From: Lithospermum erythrorhizon
Taxonomy: Eukaryota; Streptophyta; Magnoliopsida; Boraginales; Boraginaceae
DNA: 64,000 nt
Assembly: GCA_019722365.1 (NCBI GenBank)
Contig: JADFUC010000057.1
Location: 99,613 to 163,612 of the forward strand
Direction of reading: 5' to 3'
Below, piece by piece: positions 11,441 through 24,026 of the stretch (position 1 is its first letter; each line of letters begins with the position of its first letter). The notes below the pieces were generated by a model that was not told the DNA's origin, did not search any database, and worked only from the letters and a program-made list of their open reading frames with translations. Made by a program: the position numbers and the translations under genes.

Positions 11441-14400
11441 CTTGACTCCCACTTAACTGCCCTAACACATTGCGACATACGTCACAAGACCTATGTTCGG
11501 TGCATGCTAAATCATGTTTTGCCCTAACTTAGTGGTTTAGTAAAGGGGTGGACAGTGGCCTCTGTTTCTACTTTTACATGCTTTGACATCACACTACACC
11601 CAGCATATCTCTGTCGAGGTGATACTTTTCGATGCGTGCTTGGTGGCCTTGATGTGCTCGAGGAGTTCATAGCTTGAGCTATTGCCCCGTGTGTCACAAA
11701 GCAACTCCACTTGGTCCCTCAATGCTGGAGTACCACACCAAGTTCGGTCACGAACTTCTTTATCAACATGCTTCTTTAGCGACTTGAGCCATTGCGATAT
11801 ACTTAGATACGTGGTAGAATGAAACATGATACTCTGTTGGAACTCCTCAATCTTGCTCCTTGTTGAGACAAAATACATACCCAGGCCAGAGCGATAGTAA
11901 ATCTCTGTCGGTTGAAAAGCAACATCGGTGTACCACTGTCACTGGCAACTGCTTACGTCTCACCATATACCCGAAAGCATCTTTAGTTAACTGCCGAATG
12001 CTTGAATCTTGGCTTCGCTCACAATCCATTGGCTTTCACGGATTGGCTTGTCCTCCTTGGTTACACCAGATTGCATAAGACACATGGTCTAGTGCACAAC
12101 ATGGCATACATGATGGATCCTATAACGGCGTAGGTATGTCCTTCGTTTTGTTCATCCCGGCACTAGAGTGGAATGGTATGCTTTCTATTTGAGTTGAACT
12201 CCATGTCTCGCTGGAATTACCCTTCTTGGAATTACTCATGTTGAACGCTGCGGTACCTTATTCACAAGTATCATTAAAGTTCAATGGAAACCTCTGGCTT
12301 TCGATCTCGGTGGATCTTTTATTCCAGTATATATTGTGCTTACTTTAAGTCCTTCGGTGAAAACATTTGCTTATGACCAATCGCTTGGCGAGTTTGAAGT
12401 AACTCTCGTTGTTTCCAATGATAAGTATGTCATCGACATCTGAGGACTATGAATGATCGTAACTCCTTGCGGCTGCTTGGCACTTTGGTGCTTCTTCGTT
12501 CTTGATTAGAAACCAAACTCTTTGGTGGATTCATCAAAATGTAGATTCGATTAGGGGATGCCTACTTAGACCATAAATGGACTTTTGCAACTTGCATACC
12601 TTCTTAAGGTCCTTTAGGACATGTAAACTAGAGGTTGTACCATGTACATCTTCCTCTAAATTTCCATTCGGGGAAGCGTGCTTCGTCATTTGCCATATTC
12701 ATGTGAGTCGTGAAATCTGTGATAGCTAAGATTATCGGATAGTTTAAGCATGTGGCAGGCAAGTTTGTCATAGTCCACTCCGTGAACTTGTTTGAAACCT
12801 TTCGCTACAAGTCTAACTTTGAAAACATCAACGTTTCGTCTTTTTATCATGTTTCTTAAATGCCCATTTTACACTTTCGATAGGGCGAGCCCGTTTGGTA
12901 AAATCAACGAGGACCCAGGCCTGGTTTTGGTACATAGAATCCATCTCGGTGCGTGGCTATTTGTCATTTGTCAGCATCCTTGCTATTCATTGCTTCTTTG
13001 TAAGAAGTGAATAAAATCACTTTCAATGATGAAAGCTTCGCGCACCGGCTGGCTACGTGCGTGGCGTCCTGTTGGATCTCACAGGGTTGGTTAACCACGG
13101 TTTCTGTGGATCAAGAGCGGGTCAGCCCATAAAGAAAGGTTCCAATTTTGTGGTGTGTCGAGATGCCTCTGCATTAGATGCTCGACATTGACTTCCTCGG
13201 CTTGAGCTTCGTCAGATGAGCATACTTCTAGTCCTTACGGACAAATATTCGCACCAGCGAATACTCTGTTCTAGCAATGAAGATTTTATTCTCTGCCCGA
13301 GGTAGAAAGTAACCAAGCTTGTTTCCCTTGGATATCTATGAAATAGCATTTGCCGATTTGAGCAAGTTTATCTTTTGTTAATCTCTTAACATAAACTGCT
13401 GACCCAATCTTTAGAAAACCCAACTTGGGAATCTTCCCCAAACCCCGCAGTTCATGGGGAGTTTTTATGCGCTAGCAGTTGGACATACATTTAGGTAAGT
13501 GCCGGCGCTTAGAAGTGCATATCCCCGAGGTAGTGGTAGATCGGATAGGCTCATCATAGATAGAACACACGTGTCAAGAAAGGGTTCGATTTCACTCGCT
13601 TCGGACACGCCGTTATCTTTGTGGCGTTCTATTTGGAGAGTGAGTTGTGAAGCTTGATACCTGCTTCTAAGATGATATTAATTTCATTGACTTAAATATT
13701 CTCCACCTCTATCGGACGAATCTTTGTTATGTATTCAGTGGTTTTTCTGACAACTTCATTTGGAACTCCTTGAATTTCTCAAAGAACGTCTTTGTGATAT
13801 AAATCGGATACACAAAACCGTATCTACGTAGTCATCGGTAAATGTAATGAAGTAGTTATAACCTCTTGTAGATATATGTTCATTGGCCCACATAAATGGT
13901 GTATGATCTGATGTCGCTTCTTAAGCTTCATTTAGCTAGGTGAAAGCGTTTGATCATTGCCCGAAGGCAAGGCTTCGCGCTTATCGTATGATTCATGTCG
14001 AAACACTTCCAAGTATTCGCGGTGGAGTTTCTTGATTCGGTTCTAGATTAATGTGACCTAGTGTACAATGCCTTGGTATGTTTGGTTTTAAGAAATGGAT
14101 TAGGTTTATTCCGTTTTATGTTATATGACTCGTTAATCATGTCTAAAAGCGTATGGGCCGTTTTGAAGGGAAGCGTGCACCAAATACTACCCATTCACGG
14201 TGATCCCTCATCGGGATCTATTGAAAATGAAAAAACCATCATTATTCCAGCAGAAATAGAAATAATATTCACGCAAATTGCGGGTACGCAATAAACCGGA
14301 ATAAGTTCAAAAGCAGGCCCGGTGGGCGATTTAAACAAGTGGATCCTCACTGAGGGCGCGACCTTCGCCATTTCCCTTGCAGCAGATCCATTTCCCCTCT

Positions 14401-15285
14401 TCCGAGTCTTCTACTTGACTTGAGTTCCTACATAATGCGACAAATATGAGAACGCAGCTTGGTGTCTAGCACCCACAGTAGAATTAGAAGTTGTACAAAC
14501 TTGATAACATCATACCTTTAGACTTGGTGTTTTATTAAACCATTTTCTTATCTCGATTGAATTTCTACATGTCGCTTTCAGTGACCCTTGAGTTTGCAAT
14601 AGTGGCAGATGTATCTGCGGGGAACACCCTTGCCTTCTCGTGCTGGCATTTACGCTAGAAAACTTAGCAGCGGTAGAAGCGGAAGACCTCTTGTTCATAT
14701 CCAAAAATTCATTAGCATCAGCAATGGTTATTTATTTATGAATCTCGGCGAGGGCTTGATCGACCTTGTACCTGCTATAGCCTTTGATGTACCTAGACAC
14801 ATCGACTAAAGCAGATCTCATGGTGATAAAGAACTCTAACTTGGGGCTTATCTGCATCTAGAAAGATACGCACCGTTTGTGGAATCCATCGCCTGAAGTC
14901 TTGTCCGAAGCGCGTATTTAGGCTGCCCGATCCATGAAACGCGAAAAGTTCATTATTTCTCATATTACGCACTCTTGTTCACTCAAGAGCTTCGATAAAT
15001 GTCATATACACGATACTCGTCATCTGAGCACGAAACCGGCTCCCGTCAGTAAGCATAAGACATTTTGCATTGAAGTCGCCTAACATCGCGACTTCATATT
15101 TCTTCGGTATTACGCCGGTGTCCCGGAAGGTCTTATAGGAATTCCTTTATACAAGGCGTATTAAATCCGTGCAACTTGAAGCAACCTTGATTCGCGAACC
15201 ACGTCTCAAAATTTGCACCATCGTACAGCGGCCGAGTTAATGTAGTTTGAGCGAGTTACAGGGGTAGCGATAGTGAGGCAGCCAT
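11441..15285 (-). pseudogene. copia-1 gag-pol, frameshifted
   Basis: Reading the minus strand from the ATG at 15285: gag (15285 to about 14520) with a CHYCKLKGH knuckle at about 14560-14612; protease with WVLDT..SHIC at about 14440-14480, Asp-Thr kept but the following Gly altered; integrase with its C-terminal KCYFIGYP segment at about 13320-13380; reverse transcriptase with (Y)VDDILI at about 12421-12440, damaged by a frameshift; RNase H with GYVFCLN at about 11850-11885 and a YHLDRD-type tail at about 11600. The order protease-integrase-RT-RNase H is that of Ty1/copia. Stops and shifts are numerous, so no intact protein is made. Plus-strand open frames here are antisense shadows. Confidence 0.85.
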
Positions 15286-17271
15286 ATTAATTCTAAAGAA
15301 TAAGTAAATAAATATGAACTCGATGAAGCTATCATGCTAAAACACTTACAAATAAATTGTAAAGTAAATACTAATACTTGAAATCTCACGAAATATATAG
15401 TATCGAGGCCTGTGCAGCTTAAATTAGAGCGGCAACAACTGTACATTTTGAATGGAGTTATAATATTAGGTTGTCAACCAATTATGTAGACTACATAACT
15501 CTTGTGTCCTGCGCATCTCTTACAAGATGCTACCCAACATTGTATCTCGAAATGGAGTTAAGCATATCAATTAAACCAAAGTGTTACTTGGATTGATCAG
15601 CCCACGGCGTTAGTGGAAATCACCCGACATGATCGTTGTCATATCAAAAAGCAACATTGTACAACACCCGCCATCACCCCGGTGCCCAATTGATGCAATT
15701 GATTGCACAACTTTAAAATTAAGCGATCTTTGCTTAAGTACAGTGGTGAGATTATTATTACTTTGTTTCGTTACTGCATGCATGTAGCACATAATAAACA
15801 ATACATGCAACATGAAAAATAAAACAGTAATGCACATTCAAGAGATATACGATATGGCCCCTAGAACCTATTACAAGTATTTATCAGAAATACTAACATA
15901 AGTCTAAATTTTTTGTATCTTTGTACTTACGGATCCAAAGAGTCCACAGTACCACCACCGTGGGAAATGATCTTCAATATCTTGGCTTGTTACAATATTT
16001 ATATACTAACCCATCTTAGGCGACTTGCAGCTTGTGGGTAAATAATAAATAAATAAATCTGAAAATATGACTTCGAAGGTCATTTACAACATTACGGATT
16101 CATGAGACCATTACAAAATATAGGCATTTTATTAAATCATATAAAATGAACTTAATAAATATTTTAAATGGCATTGAAGCATGTTTGTAATTATCAAGTA
16201 ATTAATCCATGTAATTACATATTAAAATTAATTAATATAAACTCAATTATCATCTGTATGTGGTAATAGTACCAATAATTATTAACCATATACATATAGA
16301 AAATATTTATCACAAATATATTCTAAAAAATACATTACGTAATTGAAATTGTTACCGTAATTGTTATATATCACTTTTAAATTAATTTTAAAAGAATAAT
16401 ATAAAGGAAATTAGTGTCGTTATGTAATTAATTCACAATTAATTAGGTGATTAAAATAATGAAATAATCGATAAAACCAAAATACTTAGTCGTAATTTTT
16501 AGGAAGCAAAATAAAGGAATAAATTCGAATTAAAGGATTTTTTCAAAATTATGGGCTCGTTGTTTCAGCCCTCGGCGATTCGACCGTCTTCTGTGAGCAC
16601 CACGGTCTAGGTGATAGATCCGGCCGTCATTTGGTACCAAAATCGCCCGATCCGACACGGGCCAGCGCGATTAGAATTCATGGGAAGTCGGTCGACCGAT
16701 TTTAGTAAATAACCACCATATTCTTCGGTTTTCAAATTTAATTTAATTCGTTTGTAAAATCGTTTTGGAGGCTTAAAGTTTTTCAAAATTTATGAAATTC
16801 TAACAGGTTAAACTTCATAATTTTCTTGAACAAATTACTGGTCGTTCATTAAAAATAAATTTTTCATATTTAATTATTAATTAAAGTCAAAATCCTCAAA
16901 ATTATTTGAGGCACTTAAAAAATTCCAAAAATTATGAAATTTAATGGAATCTTCTACATGCTATCAGGTTCCAAGAAAAAATTAGTTTTAATTTTACAAA
17001 TTTTACACCCCTCAAACATGTTTTTACAAAAGCGTTTTGAAACAAAATCAGTAATCGTCCTTTTAATTTATGAAACAAAATATATGTTAAAAAATATGAT
17101 AATACATCATCATAAACTAGTAACACATGTAAAATCAATAATCAAGAACATGATGATTTATTCTCATCATATATTTATCAATTAAATATGAGCAATTAAT
17201 CAAATAAAAAGTGATAAAACAAACAGCATAAAATAAATAATGTAAAAGCAACTGGTGGCTCATGATGCCAC
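15286..17271 (-). promoter_or_regulatory. copia-1 5' leader, with GC-rich island and PBS
   Basis: About 2 kb of non-coding leader lies between gag and the PBS-like sequence at 17257-17271 (GTGGCATCATGAGCC on the element strand). Most is very AT-rich. A GC-rich stretch at about 16560-16690 is shared with the other copia leaders. The half nearest gag matches the leader at 25200-25930. Confidence 0.75.
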
Positions 17272-17764
17272 TGAAGGATATACTATGAATATATGAATAT
17301 AAATGCAAATCCATAATTCGGGGATCTTAAGTGCATACTACGTTATTAAACAAAAAACATGGTACAATATATGAATAAGCAGTACTTACGCATTGCGGCG
17401 GAGTAAATTCCAATAAAGTTCCACACGCTTCAATTCTGTGAATATGACTTCCCTTCAATTTCCTTGTTGCGATATCGTCGTGGTCAGCGCGGAGAGGTTG
17501 AATCGAAACCGATTTATGCTAGTAGCAAGGATGAACAACGCAAGCAGAAAGTCTTGAATTTCGACGAGGGGGTGGAGGCATTTGCCCAGGGTTTTGATGG
17601 TTTTTTACAAAACTATGTCATGAAAACCCGTTAAGTATTAGCTTGACTCGTTAACTTTATTAGTTCGTTAAGGCAGCTAATGAGTTCTTAATGAGTTGAA
17701 CTATTTAATTAGCAATTAAATATTAATGAGTCAATATCGATATCAATAATCTTTCAAGTTATTA
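17272..17764 (-). repeat. Truncated extra copia-1 LTR
   Basis: Starts TGAAGGATATACTATGAA next to a PBS, like a 5' LTR, but after about 490 bp switches within a short TTATTAAATGACAAAT junction into leader sequence. It is part of a direct tandem duplication with 18615 onward. Confidence 0.8.
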
Positions 17765-18614
17765 AATGACAAATAATGCGATAAAGCCAAAAATATAACT
17801 AGTCATAATTTTTGAAGCCAAATAAGGAATAAATTCGAATTAAGTTTTTAAAGTGGGGCACACGTCATGATGGCTTCGGACGGGCCGACCTACGACGGCC
17901 GACCGTCGACTACGCGGCGCCTCTGTGTAGGTCGTCATCGGCCGTCATTTTTTTGTACCAAATTGGCCCAATCAGGCACGGGCGGCTCCCGTAGAGGTGG
18001 TTGGAAGTGGGTCGCCCGATTTATGGTAATATTTCCATATTTAACTCGGTTTTCATATTTAATTTAATTCATTTGTAAAATGGTTTTGGAGAAGTTTTAA
18101 AAATTTTAAAAAATTTATGAGGTCGAGAACGTTAAGCTTCATATGTTCTTGAACAAAAATCCCCTTGATGGGTTCATTAAAAATAAATTTTTCATATTTG
18201 GTATTAATTAAGCAGGTCCATAAATCTCAAAATTGTTTTGAGGCACATAGAAAAATCCGTAAATTATGAAATTTGTGGAGATCTTCTACGTACTATCTGG
18301 ATTGAGAAAAAACTAGTTTGTAATTTTACAAAATTTTAAAAGCTAAGCAGGTTTTCTAGCGTTTTTGAAATAAAACTTAGTGCGAAAATCGTCTTTTAAT
18401 TTATGAAACAAAATCCAAGTTAACAAAATATGATAATACATCATCTTAAACTTAACACATGTCTAAATCAATAATCAAAATATGGTGATTTATTCTCATC
18501 ATATATATTTATCAATTAAATATATGAACAAGAATTAATCAAATAAAAAATTGATAAAAAGCAAAACAAACATAAAATAAATAATGTAAACTTTTAATTT
18601 GGCTGTGATGCCCT
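17765..18614 (-). repeat. Second copy of copia-1 leader and PBS
   Basis: Repeats the leader at about 16460-17271 with indels, including the GC-rich island (about 17860-18010) and a degraded PBS (TTTGGCTGTGATGCCC on the plus strand) just before the LTR at 18615. Confidence 0.8.
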
Positions 18615-19608
18615 TGATGGAAATACTATGGATACCATGAGTATAAATACAAATCCATAGTTTCGGGATCTTAAAGTGCATACTACGTTACTAAACAAAA
18701 ACATATATTCTGATATGAATAAGCAGTACTACGTTATAATGGGGTAAATTCCACCAAAATTCCGCAGCTGACTTCAAATTAGCTTGATGAATTTGGCTTA
18801 CCAAACTCCTTGTTGTGGTATCAATCATGATATCTCACAGTTGGTCCACGCGAGGAGAGGTTGAATGAAGAACCGATTTATACTAGTAAGCAAGGTTGAA
18901 CAAACCAAAAAACCCAGAAAACTGTCTTGGAGAATTTCGACCAGGGGAGAAGCGGCTACTTAGGGTTTTGATGAAAATATTTTTTCTAATTGTTATGTCA
19001 TGAAAACCCTAAACTTTGCTTATATAGGGCTAGGTTAAACAAACCCGATACTTGACTTGGTTAAGTATTATTTGACTCGTTAACTACATTAGTTCGTTAA
19101 GACAGCAATGAGTTGCTAATGAGAGTTGAACTATTTAGTGGCTTAATTAAATAGTAATGAGTCAACATCAATAATCTTTCAAGTTATTGATAAATACTAG
19201 AATACTGAACCAATTAAATAGCTATTTAATTGATTACATTCTGTTGTCATATTACATGCAAAATGTAGAACCGCTGGCAATCAGAAATACATTTCTCAAT
19301 TATACGATTCTCTTTAATTTACCATCGCGTGAAATATAGCTTCAGCGTCGTGTATGTGTGTGGCCCACAGGCTCGTATAATAGTAAGTTGTATAATAATA
19401 ATAATTGACCAATTACTATTATTATAACGATTAATAAGTAAGATACAGCGATCATTTGTAACCCTTAAATTATCATGAGAACCCACACTAGTAATATACA
19501 ATTACTAAGTTGAGCGCTAAGTTAGATAATCGTTGCTTATTTGGTAAATGGGTGATACGCAGTGTCGCTGACGGGCATAATAAATGAAATCAATTCCGTT
19601 GATTTCCA
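18615..19608 (-). repeat. copia-1 5' LTR
   Basis: Full-length LTR of about 994 bp, starting TGATGGAAATACTATGG and ending GTTGATTTCCA on the plus strand. It pairs with 9671-10657. LINE sequence resumes directly after it. Confidence 0.85.
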
Positions 19609-20292
19609 CGATATGTTATGGCGAGGATGTTTAAGTGGATATTCTTGTTGTTAGGAATCGAATCATTAGGCTATGGATGTGTCAGTATACAGTGACATCA
19701 GTGATTCTAGGCCCTTTAATTATAATCACTTTCTTGCAACTTATAAGTCCTTCCTAAGTATTATTGAAGATGCATTGGGTGAGAATATTGGAGGAAAATG
19801 AGTTCAGTGCAACGTGGTAGCAAATGCATTGAGAAAAATGCTTTGAAAAGAATCTCGACAAGCTTTCTCACTATTAGTGTGAGGGTGGTTGAAATGAAGC
19901 TTCTAAATTTGAGGAGGTTCAAACCGCTGGTACAGGAAGATAATCGATGGTGAAGCTTATTGTCTTGAGCGGACTTTACTATGAAATATAATATGTTGTG
20001 CAAGGCTGAAAGTGAATTTTACAGGAATAAGGCTATGATGGCATGGTATAAAGATGGAGATGATAATACAAAATTGTTTCACTCTTCCACGAGGATTAAT
20101 CAAAGCAAAAGTCTTATTACTCAAATACATAATGATGAGGTGCTTTCATTAAGTTATCGGCAAGTTCACTTTGTAGCTATTGAGTTCTATAAGAAGCTTT
20201 TCTCTGTACAAGACTCTGTTGGAAAAATTTATGGAAAATTTGTTCATAAATATGAACAAAATCATCTTGAGGATCATTCAAAACTAATATAA
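19609..20292 (+). pseudogene. LINE ORF2 continued: linker and RT N-terminal part
   Basis: Continues the LINE broken at 9670. At about 19705-19795 SDSRPFNYNHFLATYKSF is the linker after the endonuclease, and at about 19995-20180 ESEFYRNKAMMAWYKDGDDNTKLFH matches the 'W...GD.NTkfFH' block that precedes plant L1 reverse transcriptase. The open stretch 19981-20292 encodes this part. The RT catalytic core (YADD-type box) is absent; the LINE ends where a copia LTR fragment begins at about 20310. Confidence 0.8.
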
Positions 20293-20309
20293 TCCAGAGT
20301 ACGATATAT

Positions 20310-21159
20310 AAAATAGAACTTAACTACAGTAGCGGCCAGCGACACCAACAAATTCTTTCCACGATCCTAGTTTGAATTCCAATTGAAGCGCCTGGTGGAA
20401 ATGCCTACAGTTGGTCGCACCGGGAGGGTTGAATCAGCTTGAGTTTACTAGGCAGTATGAGGATTGGTTGTCGAAATCAAGGCAATTGCAATTCTTGCCT
20501 TGAAATATTTTGGCCACCTCAAAGGAGGAGGCCGAGAAATCAGAGGAGGGCTTAGGTTTTTTTTTTTTTTTGTCATGAAATGAAAACCTCATAATATCCA
20601 TAATATGGTCTTATTATTTGACCTAAAGTCCAACCGAATAGTGTGGCTAGGCTTTCGTTTAATCTAATTAAACCGTTAAGTAAATTAAACACTAACAAGT
20701 TGTTATTAGTAGCCCAACAGAGTGCCAAACGAGCTCAACAACTATTGAATTAATTCAATTGACTAATTAATTAGTCGAGTTTATCAATTATCTTTTACAT
20801 TATCAATGTAAATTCTCGATTGAAATATTCGTTGATTACCATCAACTCTCAATTTAGCAAGCATTGTTTAATTTCATTCATGAAATATAATTCAAATCAT
20901 TGTGTGTGTGACCTTGAGCTCGGATAAAAGCGGCGATATAATAATATAATTGACCATTATTATTATAATGATTATGCATCGGATCTAACTTGTCACGGCA
21001 TAATCCACGGTATTATCTGAAAACCGACTACTAATTACAAATACTATTATTGAACACTTTGTTTTTTAATAATCTCATTAAACTAAACTAGTAAATAAAT
21101 TATTACAACAATTGTCCCCAGCAGACATAGTGTGAACCAATTTTCATTGATTTCTGACA
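20310..21159 (-). repeat. LTR of a copia-3-like element
   Basis: Matches, in reverse orientation, the LTR at 36379-37181 (shared words around the GGTTGAA/GACCTA and TCATGAAATGAAAACC segments). It ends near 21159 with GATTTCTGACA, the inverted LTR start. The left end is uncertain by about 20 bp. Confidence 0.65.
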
Positions 21160-22130
21160 CTCCCAAATTTATGGGCGATTACTTTACAATTTCTTTTTAT
21201 CAGATCTCTTTTCACGAGGCTAACCCATAGAGCAGGTGTCATGAAAGGCCCGCGACTTTCTTTACTCGTGAACTAACGCGGTACTATGGCGTCCCTTAAA
21301 CCAATCATTCCCAGTGCCCCCAACTCCGTAAGGCAAGAGGCGATTGGTGGGATCCCCTTGAGGGTGCACCGCCGACCGACCTTGAGAGGCACGAGGAAAT
21401 CTACCTTGTATGTCAGGATGGATAAATCACTTACAGGCATCTACCTTGTATATCAGGATGGATAAATCACTTATAATATCAGCATCTACTTATACTCACT
21501 TTGTGTTACCTAACATATGCCGTTATGAATTGAGAGGCTTTGAAGCTACCTTGTATATCAAGGATGGTCAAATCCCCAATAATATATCAACATCTACTTC
21601 TATACTCACATTGTACCTAACATATGCGTTATAATTCCCCGCTTAAGGCAGACGGTTGACATAGTCAAAAGCACAAAGCTTGTATAACATGAATAGTTAT
21701 ATGCGAATTAAGTACTAGACTTAATAGTTAGCAAATATAATAGGACACAGATATACATATCTTCTATGATTTTGGCGGTCAATCAACTTTCCCTCGGTTA
21801 ATGGCGGCCAGACCATAAGATGATTAGGCGTGCGGTTCTGCGTAGTCAAAAGCGATCATCCAATCGATCCTTATGTTGGTAAATCAAATGCTAGTTGCCC
21901 AAAATCTCATCAACATCGACTATGGAAAATGGCCTCTTATGTTTCTAGACTTGAAGAGTTGTCAACGCTTATAGGTTGCCTCTCTAGAAACTATAGACTT
22001 GCCTTAGGCTTATTATTTCAACCAACTGTGAAACAATAAATGACTATATGCATGGATTACGCTTATATGTTACCTTTATTCTCTTAAAGTTACTACAAAT
22101 TTCGAATTTGTGTGAATACCTTTAGTAAAT
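21160..22130 (-). other. copia 3' noncoding region fragment
   Basis: Follows the LTR at 20310-21159 and matches 10658-11330 (words such as GGGCGATTA.TTTACAATT, GTGTCATGAAA, TATGGCGTCCC). It is the part between pol and the 3' LTR; no pol follows, so the element is truncated near 22130. Confidence 0.65.
21400..21625. repeat. Tandem repeats within copia 3' noncoding region
   Basis: A unit of about 36 bp (ACCTTGTATATCAGGATGGA...) occurs twice in a row at about 21400-21475. A larger block containing it, CATCTACTT.TATACTCA and CTAACATATGC is repeated at about 21560-21625. The copy in copia-1 has it once. Confidence 0.7.
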
Positions 22131-23010
22131 CTAATTCTATAATGAAAATCGTGCTATGTCGCCAGTCGTGATGTGCAGCACATGATCATGAGATGGCATC
22201 GGTGGTCAGCGTTACCATGTAATAGATTCCAAGCCTCTCGATCACGTGAGGTCTGCGGCAGAACATCGCCACAATAGAGAGTTGCTGCCGATAAGAGAAT
22301 ACGTACATCGTAAAATTTTAATCTATCATCGATTTTATTCACCTCGAAGCTTCGCTGTTCATTATAGCTTGACAAACAGAAATAATAAATCCCAAGCATA
22401 TTTCGTGATTGATATAGCGTATGTCACACAATATATGAAATGCGGACTACCACAGATGCAATAATCAATTATTATTATACCTTTTAAGGTTGTAATAAAT
22501 TCCTTTAGTACTCAATATACAAGACATTATGTGGGTGTGCTCCCAGCGACACTAGGAACTTCGAGTTCACTTCCTTGTTGACCCTTTTGATTTAATCAAA
22601 ATATCAAGATGAGATTTTAACTCCATTATATTGTATCTCGAGTTTGCAATTGGATCTTGACGGTCTGTCGATTTTCTTTTATTCTTGTTTGAGATGTGAA
22701 CTTCAAAAATAATGTCAAGCATCCGTCATCGCGTCATTCTTGGGAAGCTGCTTTGGATAAGCTGGCCCAAATACACATGTTGACAAGTGGGCAATAAGGA
22801 AAAAAAATTTGAAATAGACATAGGGATAATTGACAGTAGATACATTCAACTTGGTCGAGAAACCAAATGTTTGATTCATTTATATGACTATATTGTTTAT
22901 TTAGTGGAATTACATTTTCTTTATGAATACTTCATCTAAGGAGGTAAATAGAGTGATTTATATGCTTTCGACTCTTGTATTCCAATTCTATTTCACTCGG
23001 ATGACATACT
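22131..23010. other. Unclassified spacer
   Basis: No homology to the other repeats was recognised, and no coding signal. It lies between a truncated copia and the copia-2 5' LTR and could be old LINE 3' sequence or filler. Confidence 0.3.
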
Positions 23011-24010
23011 TGTTGAAATCAGTGATTCCATTTATTATGCCGTTGCGACAATTGTATCAATTCATTTTACGGTTGGGTTAAAATGATTATCGAACTTAGT
23101 ATTCAACTTAGTAATTGTATATTACTAGTGTGGAGTTACCATGATAATTTAAGGGTTATGGCGATTGCTAGATGCTTTTCGTGTCGTTATAATAATAGTA
23201 ATTGGTCAATTATTATTATTATACAACTACTATTATTTGAACTGAAGATTCGCCTGCTTGTCTGATGACGTTGAGTTATATTTCATGTATGAAATTAAAA
23301 GAAACTGTATAATTGAAAATGTATTTCTTAATTACAAGGGCTACATATTTTTTATGTAATAGAATATCGATTGAACAAATAAAAATCAATTAAATAGTTA
23401 TTTAATTGGTTCGATAATTACAGTATTTATCGATAACTTGAAAGATTATTGATATTGACTATTACTATTTAATTAAGCTAATTAAATGGATTCGACTCGA
23501 TAACGACTTCATTAGTGTGCTTACTTGAACTAATAGAGTTAGCAGTGTATGCTAACGGGGTTAAGCTTATCGGGGTTTGTTTTAACACAGCACACATATA
23601 AAAAGCAAACTTTTAGGATTTTTCATGACATAACAATTGAAAAATATTTTCATCAAAAACCTAAGTAACTTGGCTCCCCGCGGCGAGGCCACCAAAGTTT
23701 TCTTGAGTTTTTGGTTTTTGTTCAACGCTTTGTTCTTAGCACATCATCGGTTCTTGATTCAACCTCTCACGGTGTGGACAACTAGAGATATCATACGATT
23801 GATCTTACAACAAGGAAGCTGAAGGGAAGTCAATTCGCGTTATTGAATTTGGGCGATGGAAATTTTTGGTGGAATTTCTTCCGTATTTGTAAATACTGCA
23901 TTCGTATATTATAATTATATGTATTTGTTGAATAATGTATTAAATACTTTTAAGATTCTGGAATTATGGATTTGTATTTATACTCATATATCCCATAATA
24001 TTTTCCATCA
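23011..24010 (+). repeat. copia-2 5' LTR
   Basis: Exactly 1000 bp, starting TGTTGAAATCAGTG and ending TTTTCCATCA, followed at once by a PBS. It is the cleanest copy of the copia-1/2 LTR family. It includes an AACGGGGTTAAGC...GGTTTG segment and the stretch upstream of ACCTAAGTAACTTGG found in all copies. Confidence 0.9.
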
Positions 24011-24026
24011 GTGGCATCATGAGCCA
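24011..24026 (+). other. copia-2 primer-binding site
   Basis: GTGGCATCATGAGCCA directly after the LTR. It resembles the plant initiator tRNA-Met complement (TGGTATCAGAGC) but with C for T and one extra T. The same variant occurs at 17257-17271 and 41293-41307. Confidence 0.7.

Larger units (their letters stand above)
9671..19608 (-). mobile_element. copia-1: Ty1/copia retrotransposon inside the LINE
   Basis: A complete but decayed copia element on the minus strand. It has a left (3') LTR at 9671-10657, a long 3' noncoding part, gag-pol at 11441-15285, a leader, a PBS and a right (5') LTR at 18615-19608. LTR ends on the element strand are TG...CA-like. It separates LINE endonuclease (ending 9670) from LINE reverse transcriptase (from 19609), so it inserted into that LINE. 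I could not find a clean 5 bp target duplication; ATATT/ATATG near the borders is only suggestive. A partial tandem duplication lies at its 5' end. Confidence 0.85.

Noticed and set aside
14061..14294. 77-codon plus-strand frame as a gene
   Set aside because: Shadow of the copia-1 gag-pre-integrase region on the minus strand; its inverse matches plus-strand copia-2 at 34500-34760.
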